Assembly (NCBI GenBank): GCA_003963305.1
Contig: RXJR01000015.1
Location: 1-64,000 of the forward strand
Direction: 5' to 3'
Source of the DNA: Candidatus Melainabacteria bacterium
GTDB lineage: Bacteria > Cyanobacteriota > Vampirovibrionia > Obscuribacterales > Obscuribacteraceae
DNA: 64,000 nucleotides
Below the pieces are notes generated by a model. It searched no databases. It was not told the origin of the DNA and was given only the letters and a program-made list of their open reading frames with translations. Each line of letters begins with the position of its first letter. The first letter of the stretch is position 1. Both the position numbers and the translations under genes were made by a program. Positions 10,701 through 18,906 of the stretch are shown one piece after another.

Positions 10701-11922
10701 CTGGATTCGGACGCACGACTGGCTGGTTGTCGCCATTACCTTTGGTCCACTGACCACCCGGATTCAAGTTATCCGGTTTAAGTGCACCGCCATCCAGTCT
10801 CGCCGGTATCGGCTGCTGACCTGGTTGCACCACCGGCTGCTCACTTTTCGCTGGTGTCGAAGGGATAGCAGCAGGCTGCTTGTCGGTGCCAGCCGGCGCA
10901 GCTGGCTGCTTATCGGTGCCTGCCGGTGCAACTGGCTGCTTGTCAGTTCCAGCCGGTGCCGGCTGGGAAGTACCTGGATTGTCCATCCCTGACCGAACCT
11001 GATGGGCAGTTTGTCTCAAGTCGTTTATTACATCGCCGGCATTAGCACGATCGGTTTTGATCCCCACTTCAGCAACTTGTCTAATAAAGTCTCGCTGTTG
11101 CTCTCTTGGAAGCTGGCTCAGACTGCTGGTTAACAAATCACGCTGTTGTTGATCATTGGCACCCTTGAACGAATTATAGAATGCCGCAGGATCGAGTTTT
11201 GGCGCTGCTGAAGGAGCAGCTGCCGGAGCAGCCACAACAGCGTGCTCGACACCACCAGTGGTGTTAACCACTGGTACCGTCTTATCAGTACCAGCCGGTG
11301 GTACTACTCGCTCCGGAGCCACGGCGGGCGCCACTACTGGCGCCACTGGAGCTACGGCTGCAGGTTTTTCCGCTACCGGCTTGTCCACCGCCGGTTTATC
11401 GCCCTGGCTTGCAGAAGCGTCGTTATCGTTATTTCTTCTATTTCCCCAACGTCCAAAGTTGTTCGAAACGACATCACGCTGCGTAGCTTCAATAGGCGGT
11501 TGCCCTTCTCTTTGAGGTTGCAGGGTATATCGTCCATTTTCTGACTGAACTTTGTAAGTATCCCCTTCAGGAGTTTTGAAGAATGTGCCGTCCCGATTAT
11601 GGTACTGACCGCCCTGAATGGTGTTGCCATTGGCGTCCGTATACTTAACGACTTGCCCTCGCGAAATTCCCTCACCCTGACCGACATCACGATTGAACTG
11701 CTCAGCTGTGTATCGCGTATTCCCTCTGTTTCCACTCTCAAGCCCGATCGCGGCCCGGAAGGCATCTTCTGAAGATTCATGCGTCCCGCCACCTGACGTG
11801 TCGTTATGGGCGCCATCCCCTACGCGAGTACCCGAGGCGGCCGGAGCGGGATGTTTCTCTGGGGGAGGACTCTTCTTATCGTCTGCCTTTATGAGGCTGT
11901 CCGACGACGAAATTTCAGTCAT
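7762..11922 (-). CDS. Giant disordered protein with two LysM domains, zinc ribbon and shared C-terminal domain
   Basis: A 1,386-aa protein. ATG 11922 is chosen over the upstream frame extension because GGAG (11932-11929) sits 6 nt ahead. About residues 1-900 are Pro/Gly/Gln/Lys-rich and disordered, with short repeats such as PAGTDKQP and GKELAGKE. A charged Lys/Glu coiled coil follows (~905-970). LysM 1 (RDTLESIA core) lies at ~970-1024 and LysM 2 (GDTLKTVA core) at ~1123-1180. A CPQC...CGAC zinc ribbon is at ~1205-1226. The last ~90 residues, with RC, W-x2-VVAYE and YRDRY landmarks, match the C-terminus of the divergent neighbour at 12151. LysM modules generally bind GlcNAc-containing glycans such as peptidoglycan. 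No signal peptide is visible, so the location is uncertain. It is probably a paralog of the neighbouring giant; the function of the shared C-terminus is unknown. Confidence 0.85.
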   Translation of the reverse strand: MTEISSSDSLIKADDKKSPPPEKHPAPAASGTRVGDGAHNDTSGGGTHESSEDAFRAAIGLESGNRGNTRYTAEQFNRDVGQGEGISRGQVVKYTDANGNTIQGGQYHNRDGTFFKTPEGDTYKVQSENGRYTLQPQREGQPPIEATQRDVVSNNFGRWGNRRNNDNDASASQGDKPAVDKPVAEKPAAVAPVAPVVAPAVAPERVVPPAGTDKTVPVVNTTGGVEHAVVAAPAAAPSAAPKLDPAAFYNSFKGANDQQQRDLLTSSLSQLPREQQRDFIRQVAEVGIKTDRANAGDVINDLRQTAHQVRSGMDNPGTSQPAPAGTDKQPVAPAGTDKQPAAPAGTDKQPAAIPSTPAKSEQPVVQPGQQPIPARLDGGALKPDNLNPGGQWTKGNGDNQPVVRPNPGGIDGQPVRQVDPAKVVTAVEGVILKDGNKGNFTPGGDNAALRGLPGQPGQGPIDPAVLAQKLQNPGMQPVDRIGGDGKPFQPVQLPPDLTRGHGGDGKDNPGVQIAARGAGGDQPQPALPQQRNGIPGLDMHDPQTRQFLADALKQIQSNKMGDFDPRSQNQNLQDILKGFDPQKVDKLQAFLNPDGKGQITDAAVGRLASLLTQPGDRVAGAPVDITQGQKMAIDRLTDLVRGNQNLIDLQSLQVRDARLMQEINRLVGDVNKQFGFEGKNVLTLGDIIGRSLDGTRGGERGLEGKSALAPTNLDPLTFTARLTPQQEQAIRALLDMKDARLANQDTHATQRQTDLLGKNEPGIKIETTVKAELANKAEQKPDGKHEPTAKELAAGKELPVKDAQGREAAGKELAGKEIAAKELAGKDPTGKELPGKSDKDMTGKDLGIKAELGVKGELGARGEMPGRPDLVIRPESKDGKDERGDKLDPHSPFGKQDGLGNNLDGKKGKDDKELAEKQKDEKERLEEEQQRREAALLALMADRKVREDKEKQQKEQEKLKDKKQDEDARRRRYVVRERDTLESIASKQHRDAKLAPLIHEINKKEIAMKLENGREVPDLRARQVIWLPSEVDIREFRKRLHSGSTAQSAGDEKLSAEEELAARFGANWDGTTSGDATESGAAGGDLSAPSMTPEQLAAAQARRANIEKLLGPIAKQKPADGRIRYVVRLGDTLKTVAMKHPSLQDISLWPLLAEINDISVETDQKGTPLARLSRGSTILIPTAHEVEYFREHNGVKAPAGGRSTKACPQCGRLSAVGAAICGACAHSFNLDSRPPSVSDAGMVVIQAAGFVQKPGVPLTKRPAPPETVELEPAPVIPPPLYDAQAQVAVVQLDEQTRLTRCMVHGDNPSTVVVVEVSRDNAWKSVVAYEIFAQSSMRHEYSPRGDRKSVRIDLPTEAILELSNNDLKTNWKNYRDRYFAQLISLNR

Positions 11923-12075
11923 GGTGATCTCCGGAAATAAGACAGGAACTAGTCTCTCACTCAACATACCCAAGAGGGTTGCCAGAGAATTCGTGTGAAA
12001 TTGTGATTAGTAAAAGTCGGAGAAGCCGACCAATCAGTCGAGCCATCCATATATAAGATAGCGTTAAGAATAATA

Positions 12076-12091
12076 GCCCCAGCAGTGGGGC
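12076..12091 (+). promoter_or_regulatory. GC-rich hairpin in leader of LysM giant
   Basis: GCCCC-AGCAGT-GGGGC forms a short stem 60 bp upstream of the GTG start at 12151, in the 228-bp divergent region between the two LysM giants. A second small dyad, GTCGG-AGAAG-CCGAC, lies near 12017-12031. Both are candidate leader structures or operators; no T-run follows. Confidence 0.35.
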
Positions 12092-12129
12092 GTTGTCAAC
12101 AAGCAACAGCGCCTAAATTGCCCCACATC

Positions 12130-12147
12130 GAGGGACATTTAATGTAA
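12130..12147 (+). promoter_or_regulatory. Strong SD followed by an in-frame ATG-TAA start-stop
   Basis: GAGGG at 12130-12134 is ideally spaced (7 nt) from ATG 12142-12144, but the next codon is TAA. This ATG is in the same frame as the long downstream ORF, whose first usable start is GTG 12151 (ATG 12163 is the next). The best ribosome site therefore serves a two-codon start-stop element. Confidence 0.6.
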
Positions 12148-12150
12148 TTC

Positions 12151-15100
12151 GTGTCCAGTCAAATGTCGGGGCGTGTACATAAAAATAGGCGGGATTTTAA
12201 ACTCTTTCAATTCCGCATTTCAACGAAGCAACTTGCTTCTGCAAGTGGCATACCACACGCGGATGGCGGCATGGGTTCAATTTTTCAAAGCGCGGGTCTG
12301 GAACAAACCGACTCTCAAAAGAATAAAACGCAAGTTAGTAGCGAGCGCGAAAGTACCATTGCGCATCTGCTCTTCTCTTTTGGATATGCGAGCGCACAGG
12401 TAGATCAGCCAACCGCCTCAGCGTATTCACAAAGCACTGACAGCAAGCCATATCTACTGAAACCCGTCTCGGATACTACGGCTTCAGTAGTCCGAGCGGC
12501 AGAATCACTGACAATCGGAACGCAAGCACCGCTGATTCGGAGCGCCCTGACAACTAACTTACTTAGTCCTGAACCGGGCTTGCTCAAAGCTCAAGTTGCG
12601 CCCGCAGATCCCACCTGTCGAAACTTAATGCAGTGCGACACAGCGGCGCCGCGTCTGAGCAACAATGGACAGCCGGAAGTTCCCATCCTCAGAGTGCTAA
12701 AGGAAAGCGCCCAGGTACCTGTAGCCCAGACCGCAGATGGGTCTGCGGGCACCTCAGCCCCAGCCCCCAGGTATGATACTGCTGCAACTGCGCCAAAAAC
12801 GCCCCCCGTTTATGAGCCGGCAGCGATAATTCCAGCAAGAGTCGAGCCCGCAAATCAACCAACAGTTGACAGTAAACCTGCACCGCAAAATTTGACGCGT
12901 GATTCGCAGAACCAGATTTCAACTCCGGCGATCAAGCCGGATGTGTCACCTCAGACGGTGCCCATAGCGGCAATATCCTCGGGCACACAAATAAATACAA
13001 CTATCACTTCACCAATACGAAACGACGGTTATATCGCTTCTCGCACAGACATAGCGACGGGAATTCAACCACCTGCAATTCAACCGACAATATTGCAACC
13101 TCAGGCAAATCGCCCGGAGACACTTCCACTTAGCTCGAACAAAGTCGATGTGGTACCCGCTCCGCTCACGCAAAGAACTGAGTCTGGCGTAATACCAAGG
13201 TCCGAATCGGCGCCGACAAATCCACTAACTGCACCACAGACGGTTGGACGATCTGAAATTGGCAATCCGACAGTTCGCGACAGCATTCCTGCCAGAGAAG
13301 TACCTGCAACCATACAAAATCCGCCGAGGTCAGCGGTCATGGCCCAGGCAAGTACTGAAGCTGGGGCTATCCCAGTGCGACAGGTAGCAGCGACATGGAA
13401 TGATCAACTAAATAGGTTTAACTACAATGATGTAGTGACACCACCCAGGTCAAATCAAACGACAGACAGACAACCAGCTACGGCACCAAATCCGGTGCCT
13501 GGCAGCCCCTTGCCCACCACCATAAGTTCTGATTCTTTATCTGCAAGAACGACTGCCGCATTACCTGGGGGAACTGATAAACAACCCTCGCTGAACCTGG
13601 ATACAACGAATTCCAGGCAGAATTCCACCACCGACTCAACATCCGTGACCAGAAATACGCAACCAATGCCCGGCGATACAGGTACTGTGGTCCGACCAGG
13701 AACAAACAGTCCAGACAATACACAATTTGCAAAACCGGGACAACCAACCACAGTAGACACCCAAACAGTAGCAAAACCAGGTCCGACAAATCCTCTGGAA
13801 CCATCAAAACCCGGCTTACCAGGTCCAATAGACTCTGCCACAAACCGAACGGCACCAACTGATAGGACTGGAATAGATTCCACTCGAAATGCCATAGACA
13901 GCAGAACCCCAATACCGGGAGATACAGCTCAACGAAATACTCCTGTGACCAACACAGACGGAAAGTTGATAGACGGGGCACTGAGACCAGGCGTAACTGA
14001 TGGACGAGGGCAAGATGTAACGAGAACGCCTGCGGCTGATCCGTTACGACCGTCATCGCTAGAGAATCCACGAGGAACGGCCGAAGCAAAACCAACCGAT
14101 CTCCCTAGAGCCGGGCAGGACGCACGCACGGCAGACAACGCCAGAATCGGAGCCGATCCTCGACTACAAGACAGCGCGAAAATCGGCATTGATGGTCGCA
14201 CTCCGGATGCTTCCAGAACTGGAGTCGACGGTCGTACTCCCGATGCTTCCAGACCGGGAATCGACGCTCGTACTCCCGATGCTTCCAGAACTGGAATCGA
14301 CGCTCGTACTCCCGATGCTTCCAGAACTGGAATCGACGGTCGCACTCCCGATGCTTCCAGACCGGGAATCGACGCTCGTACTCCCGATGCCTCCAGAACT
14401 GGAATCGACGCTCGTACTCCCGATGCTTCCAGAACTGGAATCGACGCTCGTACTCCCGATGCTTCCAGACCTGGAATCGACGCTCGCACTTCCGATGCCT
14501 CCAGAACTGGAATCGACGCTCGTACTCCCGATGCTTCCAGACCTGGAATCGACGCTCGCACTCCCGATGCCTCCAGAACTGGAATCGACGCTCGTACTCC
14601 CGATGCTTCCAGAACTGGTCAAGAATTCCGACCAGCGGACAGCCAACGCACCAATACCACTGATGGTGTCAATCGAGCCGAAGCAAATAGAACCACTAAT
14701 GATGGAATCACCAGACAGTCTGATCAAAGAGGAGATCAAGCGAGAGGAGACATTCGACCAGACAGTCAAGTCGGGAAATTCGAAGCAGGACGAACTGAAA
14801 CAGGAATTCGCGCCGGCTCTGAACTCTCGCAACAAAAAGCAGGTGAACTCCGCTCAGACGTTTCACCAGCAAAACCAGGCGAAGTTCGTTCAGAAAACAC
14901 AGCAACACGCGGCATTGAACAGCGAAACGAAATTTCAGCAAATCGAAATAACGAAACGCGCGGTGAAACTTCAGGGACGCGAACAAACGAAGCAAGCAAA
15001 ATAGTCGAGACTACCGGCATCAGAAATAACGAAGCGCGGCTAGATGCGACTGCCAACAAACAACCAGATAACACTCAAATCAGGACAGACATAGTTAGCG

Positions 15101-17337
15101 GAAGAACTGATTCAACAAAAGTCGACAGTACGAATTCGCGCTCAGACAATGCCGCCATTAAAGTCGACAGCGGGTCAGGACGCACCGACAACCCAGGAAT
15201 CAAGAATGATGGAATGGCAGCCCGCAACGACATCCCATCCACCAGGACTGATACCGGATCGGCGCGCACAGATAATCCCGGAATCAAAACAGACAACAGC
15301 GTAGTGCGCACCGACAATCCTGCAATCAAAAATGAAATCAGCGCTGCACGCACCGACAATCCCGGAATCAAAAACGACAGTAGTTCAGTGCGCACCGACA
15401 ACGTCGGAATCAAAAACGACAGCAGCGCAGCGCGCACCGACAACGCCGGAATCAAAAACGACAGCAGCACAGTGCGCCCCGACATTACCGGAATCAAAAC
15501 CGACAGCAACGCAGTGCGCACCGACAATCCTGGAATCAAGACTGACAGCAGCACAGTGCGCACCGACATTACCGGAATCAAAAACGACAGCAGCTCAGTG
15601 CGCACCGACATCACCGGAATCAAAAACGACAGCAGCTCAGTGCGCACCGACAATGCGGCGAGCAAATTCGACGGTATTGTTGTCAAAAATGAAAGTCCAA
15701 TAGTTAAGCCAGACGGCGCAAACAACATCAAGATAGACAGTGCACTGTCACAGTCACCCATCCAGAATGACTCATCCGCGCCAAAACAGAATGGTTCTAA
15801 AATTGCTGACGGAATAGATAGTAGCAAAATCGCAGACAGAGTGGGCATTCCCCCCGAAGGAGCAAAGCCAACGCCATTCGGTTTTCCAGCGGACGTTGTG
15901 GCAACGCACAAAGAAGCTGCTGCCATCAGGCAGGTTCTCAATGAACTTAGACAGAATCAAAATCTATCGCCCTCAGAGGTCCTGGAGCTGCCCAGCTTCA
16001 AAGAAGCAATCAGACTTCTGGACGCGCTCAAAACAAGAGATGCCGATTCGCATCAAGACGTCAAACAACATTTCACAACCTCGTTCGTAGAAGCAATGCG
16101 GCTTTCAGACTTCCTGAAAGTTCTGGAAAGAGCCGATGAAGTTCAGCAGAAGAGAATCCATAAGCAGCAGTGGGCCGCACGCTCTATTGCGCAAACACAG
16201 CATCGAGTCAGATACCTGGTCCAGCGCGAAGATACACTTGAGAGCATTGCGCAAAAAATTCTCGGCGACGTCAGATTCGTCCAGCTGCTCGTCACAATCA
16301 ATAGAGCAGAAATTATCTTCACCGTCGTAAATGGCAAATCAGTATCAACAGTCTATGAAGGTCAATATCTCTGGATTCCAACACCCAATGAAGTCGCCAT
16401 CCACCGCAAACACTATTTCAATGCAAACGGCGCTGCCTTGCGCGGTGAACCGATTGCACCGGAAGATCCTACGCCGATTCGAGTCGAAGAGTACGAAGCT
16501 CCTACAACGGTTCGCGATTTCGCGACTCGATTGAAACCGCTAACAGCACCACAGGTAATGACTCCAGAAGGACCGGTGAGCAGTCCGATGGCATTAGTTC
16601 TTTACCGGTTACGATTTGCAGGCAACCGAAACTCAGTCAATCTCGACGAAGTCCCTGAAGATGAACAGGAATCAGCACAACCCAGCAACAGACGTCACCA
16701 CAAGGTCAGGCTCGGTGAGACCCTGCAGTCGATAGCCGTGAACGACGAGCTTTTGAAAGACGTAAACATGTGGGTTTTGATATGCCAGATAAACAATCTG
16801 AGCACCGCAGTCGATGTCGTCGGCAGACCTCGCGTTCAAATAAATCGCGGTGACATACTGCTGTTGCCAAACCAGGAAGAAATAGAAGAATTCAAACTAC
16901 TGAAAAAACTGACAGAAATTGCGCAGTTGTCCGGCAAAGAGCTGGACGTCGACCTGACACGTAAACCGGCTCCAGCAAAAGCATCGCCTCACTGCAAAAT
17001 TGACCGACAGATGTCAATCGAGAAACTCTGGGAGCGGTGCCGCATGATTCTGACTGACAACGATGACACCAGTTACAGTATCAAGCTGCAGAGAGACACA
17101 CTCGAGGGTCGCTGGACGACAGTGGCAGCGTATGAATCGAAAAACGGAAAAACTGTTCGCTGGACATACAAAATAGACGGCGCCAGGACTTGCCTCGAGG
17201 TCGGCTTACCGGCGGCAGTGTCTCGCGAAATGGCAATAGAAGATTTTCAACGCAATTGGCGCTTTTACTATAATCGCTACACCGCGATCACAACAGATAC
17301 GCTGGAACTGCTCGATTTGAGTGAGGCGGCTTTGTAG
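12151..17337 (+). CDS. Giant disordered protein with tandem repeats, two LysM domains and shared C-terminal domain
   Basis: Up to 1,728 aa from GTG 12151; ATG 12163 is an alternative. No clear signal peptide. Residues ~40-1240 are disordered and Pro/Thr/Asn/Asp/Arg-rich. They contain twelve exact-length 12-aa units (residues 679-822) and about nine 14-aa units (~1037-1174). A helical region (~1250-1350) precedes LysM 1 (REDTLESIA core, ~1352-1410) and LysM 2 (GETLQSIA core, ~1516-1580). The final ~100 residues carry RC, W-x2-VAAYE and YYNRY landmarks shared with the divergent protein at 7762-11922. There is no zinc ribbon here, unlike in that paralog. A 486-aa gene follows in the same direction 102 bp later and may be co-transcribed. 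A glycan-binding scaffold is a reasonable inference from LysM; the rest is unknown. Confidence 0.85.
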   Translation: MSSQMSGRVHKNRRDFKLFQFRISTKQLASASGIPHADGGMGSIFQSAGLEQTDSQKNKTQVSSERESTIAHLLFSFGYASAQVDQPTASAYSQSTDSKPYLLKPVSDTTASVVRAAESLTIGTQAPLIRSALTTNLLSPEPGLLKAQVAPADPTCRNLMQCDTAAPRLSNNGQPEVPILRVLKESAQVPVAQTADGSAGTSAPAPRYDTAATAPKTPPVYEPAAIIPARVEPANQPTVDSKPAPQNLTRDSQNQISTPAIKPDVSPQTVPIAAISSGTQINTTITSPIRNDGYIASRTDIATGIQPPAIQPTILQPQANRPETLPLSSNKVDVVPAPLTQRTESGVIPRSESAPTNPLTAPQTVGRSEIGNPTVRDSIPAREVPATIQNPPRSAVMAQASTEAGAIPVRQVAATWNDQLNRFNYNDVVTPPRSNQTTDRQPATAPNPVPGSPLPTTISSDSLSARTTAALPGGTDKQPSLNLDTTNSRQNSTTDSTSVTRNTQPMPGDTGTVVRPGTNSPDNTQFAKPGQPTTVDTQTVAKPGPTNPLEPSKPGLPGPIDSATNRTAPTDRTGIDSTRNAIDSRTPIPGDTAQRNTPVTNTDGKLIDGALRPGVTDGRGQDVTRTPAADPLRPSSLENPRGTAEAKPTDLPRAGQDARTADNARIGADPRLQDSAKIGIDGRTPDASRTGVDGRTPDASRPGIDARTPDASRTGIDARTPDASRTGIDGRTPDASRPGIDARTPDASRTGIDARTPDASRTGIDARTPDASRPGIDARTSDASRTGIDARTPDASRPGIDARTPDASRTGIDARTPDASRTGQEFRPADSQRTNTTDGVNRAEANRTTNDGITRQSDQRGDQARGDIRPDSQVGKFEAGRTETGIRAGSELSQQKAGELRSDVSPAKPGEVRSENTATRGIEQRNEISANRNNETRGETSGTRTNEASKIVETTGIRNNEARLDATANKQPDNTQIRTDIVSGRTDSTKVDSTNSRSDNAAIKVDSGSGRTDNPGIKNDGMAARNDIPSTRTDTGSARTDNPGIKTDNSVVRTDNPAIKNEISAARTDNPGIKNDSSSVRTDNVGIKNDSSAARTDNAGIKNDSSTVRPDITGIKTDSNAVRTDNPGIKTDSSTVRTDITGIKNDSSSVRTDITGIKNDSSSVRTDNAASKFDGIVVKNESPIVKPDGANNIKIDSALSQSPIQNDSSAPKQNGSKIADGIDSSKIADRVGIPPEGAKPTPFGFPADVVATHKEAAAIRQVLNELRQNQNLSPSEVLELPSFKEAIRLLDALKTRDADSHQDVKQHFTTSFVEAMRLSDFLKVLERADEVQQKRIHKQQWAARSIAQTQHRVRYLVQREDTLESIAQKILGDVRFVQLLVTINRAEIIFTVVNGKSVSTVYEGQYLWIPTPNEVAIHRKHYFNANGAALRGEPIAPEDPTPIRVEEYEAPTTVRDFATRLKPLTAPQVMTPEGPVSSPMALVLYRLRFAGNRNSVNLDEVPEDEQESAQPSNRRHHKVRLGETLQSIAVNDELLKDVNMWVLICQINNLSTAVDVVGRPRVQINRGDILLLPNQEEIEEFKLLKKLTEIAQLSGKELDVDLTRKPAPAKASPHCKIDRQMSIEKLWERCRMILTDNDDTSYSIKLQRDTLEGRWTTVAAYESKNGKTVRWTYKIDGARTCLEVGLPAAVSREMAIEDFQRNWRFYYNRYTAITTDTLELLDLSEAAL
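14185..14616 (+). repeat. Twelve 36-bp coding tandem repeats (12-aa units)
   Basis: Exactly 432 bp = 12 x 36 bp with no gaps, encoding GIDARTPDASRT-type units. Variation is confined mostly to A/G at position 4 and T/P at position 12. The tight length and near-identity at DNA level indicate recent expansion or gene conversion. The units are contiguous, with no spacers. Confidence 0.95.
15259..15672 (+). repeat. About ten 42-bp coding tandem repeats (14-aa units)
   Basis: Nine full 42-bp units (15259-15636) and a decaying tenth encode SVRTDNPGIKNDSS-type units. More degenerate copies precede them from about 15170. Divergence is greater than in the 36-bp array of the same gene. Confidence 0.9.
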
Positions 17338-17439
17338 AAAGAGAGCGTCCATAAGTCGTCAGACGAATTCGTGCCCGCTAATTTTCATGTGAAATCACAT
17401 GCGATACAATCTTCTGTCAGCGCAGCAAAGGGCAGGCAC

Positions 17440-18900
17440 ATGACTGATTGGCTAGACATATTCGATCAAGTAATTTACAACGAGGTGATGTTCTCTACAT
17501 CGTCAGAAACGGCGCCGGCAAGACAAGAAAAGTCTTCACCATTGTTCAATCAAGCGATCATGGACCTGTTTGCATCCAGCGCCAACGACACAGCCGTACC
17601 TGATTTTCTCACGACTATAGTGAAACAAGATGAGTGGTGGATTGCCACAAAACCGGACGGTTCGCTAAATCCAATCAAGGCCGAAGCTGGCGAGTTTCGC
17701 AAAATGATGGAAATTGATCAGCCTCCATCCCCGAAGAGAAAACGTCAGAAATCTGCGCGCACTGGTAGCGGTGGCATTCTTTTGCCAGTCTATGACGAGC
17801 CACCATCAGATAAGATCACGCACAAAGTGACGGGATGCGAGTTAGCGGCTCAGACGACAAGCAAAGACTTAGATGGATTGCTGGTCTATTCAAAAGACCA
17901 GACCGAATTCGAGATCGACGCATCGAACTTTGACTTAATGAGAGATATTGCAAGCGAGACAGACCTTGAGAGATGGCTAACCACACCCAGTCCCGGACAA
18001 GTCGAAAAATTACTCCAGTCGACCTGGTACGCAGAATTCCATCACAGCGACAACATAAACATATCCACTAGAGATAGGTTGGCACTGATCCATACTCGCC
18101 CGGACCGCCTCGGGCTAAGTTTTAACAAGAGAGTGCCTATGACTGGTGAGAAACTTTTTCGCACACTTGTGGAGCAGAAAGTGGGCGGAGCACTGGTCGA
18201 AATCAGCAGAATAGGTCTCAAACACTATGAAACTTCGACAATTATTTTATCCCCGGCTTTTTTCTATAAGCTGCTTGAGGGTGAAGACATTCGACCTGGT
18301 GCGAAGCCCATGCCCGCTCAATCAATGGACGAAATCAAGCTTTGGCTAGACTTTTCGAAATTTCCATATAACAACAGACGTTTCCTGGAAACAACCTTGA
18401 ATGGTGAGAAACTGGTGCGAGTTGTCGCGCCCGATTCGTCCGAATGGCAAGCGCTAGAAACAATAAGACTGGAATTCAAAAAGCCGGCTCCAACTTTGAG
18501 CCCAGTGTTCTCACTACCAGCTCAAGAAAATTTCGTTGACTCCGGCTTCGGTCCGCATCCTTCACGGCTGCTGTGCCCGGGTCTGCTGGCAGCCGAACTG
18601 GGAGCGATGGCATTTCAAGTTGGCAAGTATCCTGAGAAGCTGTGGCAACCAGGACGATGGGTGCTGCTCGGGAGATTGTTGAATCAAGATGATATCGAAG
18701 ATTCTAAAAAACGTTTGAGACTGGCTCGAGAATTGCAGAAGCTGATTCCGCCGGGCAGCGATTCAATTCCTCTGTCGGCAATTTTAACCAACAAAGGTAT
18801 GAACGTTTTCCACGAACATCCAATCGCGTTTACGAAGGCGTGGATTGATGCGACTGTGGCTCAAGCTGAGAAGTATACGAAATCTTTTGTTTGGAACTAG
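17440..18900 (+). CDS. Uncharacterised 486-aa protein downstream of LysM giant
   Basis: ATG 17440 is preferred because AAAGGG (17427-17432) lies 7 nt upstream; a GTG at 17371 would add 23 residues of unlikely sequence. The protein is soluble-looking with no signal peptide or membrane segment. A short basic stretch (PKRKRQK) lies near residue 100. The C-terminal half has aromatic-rich ordered sequence, including a PSRLLCPGLLAAELG stretch. I do not recognise a family. It lies 102 bp after the LysM giant on the same strand, so a shared transcript and related role are possible. It ends 6 bp before a convergent small gene. Confidence 0.75.
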   Translation: MTDWLDIFDQVIYNEVMFSTSSETAPARQEKSSPLFNQAIMDLFASSANDTAVPDFLTTIVKQDEWWIATKPDGSLNPIKAEAGEFRKMMEIDQPPSPKRKRQKSARTGSGGILLPVYDEPPSDKITHKVTGCELAAQTTSKDLDGLLVYSKDQTEFEIDASNFDLMRDIASETDLERWLTTPSPGQVEKLLQSTWYAEFHHSDNINISTRDRLALIHTRPDRLGLSFNKRVPMTGEKLFRTLVEQKVGGALVEISRIGLKHYETSTIILSPAFFYKLLEGEDIRPGAKPMPAQSMDEIKLWLDFSKFPYNNRRFLETTLNGEKLVRVVAPDSSEWQALETIRLEFKKPAPTLSPVFSLPAQENFVDSGFGPHPSRLLCPGLLAAELGAMAFQVGKYPEKLWQPGRWVLLGRLLNQDDIEDSKKRLRLARELQKLIPPGSDSIPLSAILTNKGMNVFHEHPIAFTKAWIDATVAQAEKYTKSFVWN

Positions 18901-18906
18901 TCTCAG

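Noticed and set aside
14185-14616. Possible CRISPR array (36-bp repeats)
   Set aside because: Repeats are contiguous without spacers, lie in frame in a long gene, and no cas genes are present.
14189-15004. Plus-strand 271-aa frame and minus-strand 205-223-aa frames
   Set aside because: Shadows of the 36-bp coding repeat, whose length is a multiple of three and so keeps other frames open.
15075-15941. Minus-strand 288-aa frame with repeating Leu/Ser/Val
   Set aside because: Antisense to the 42-bp repeats of the LysM giant; no start signal and no independent codon pattern.
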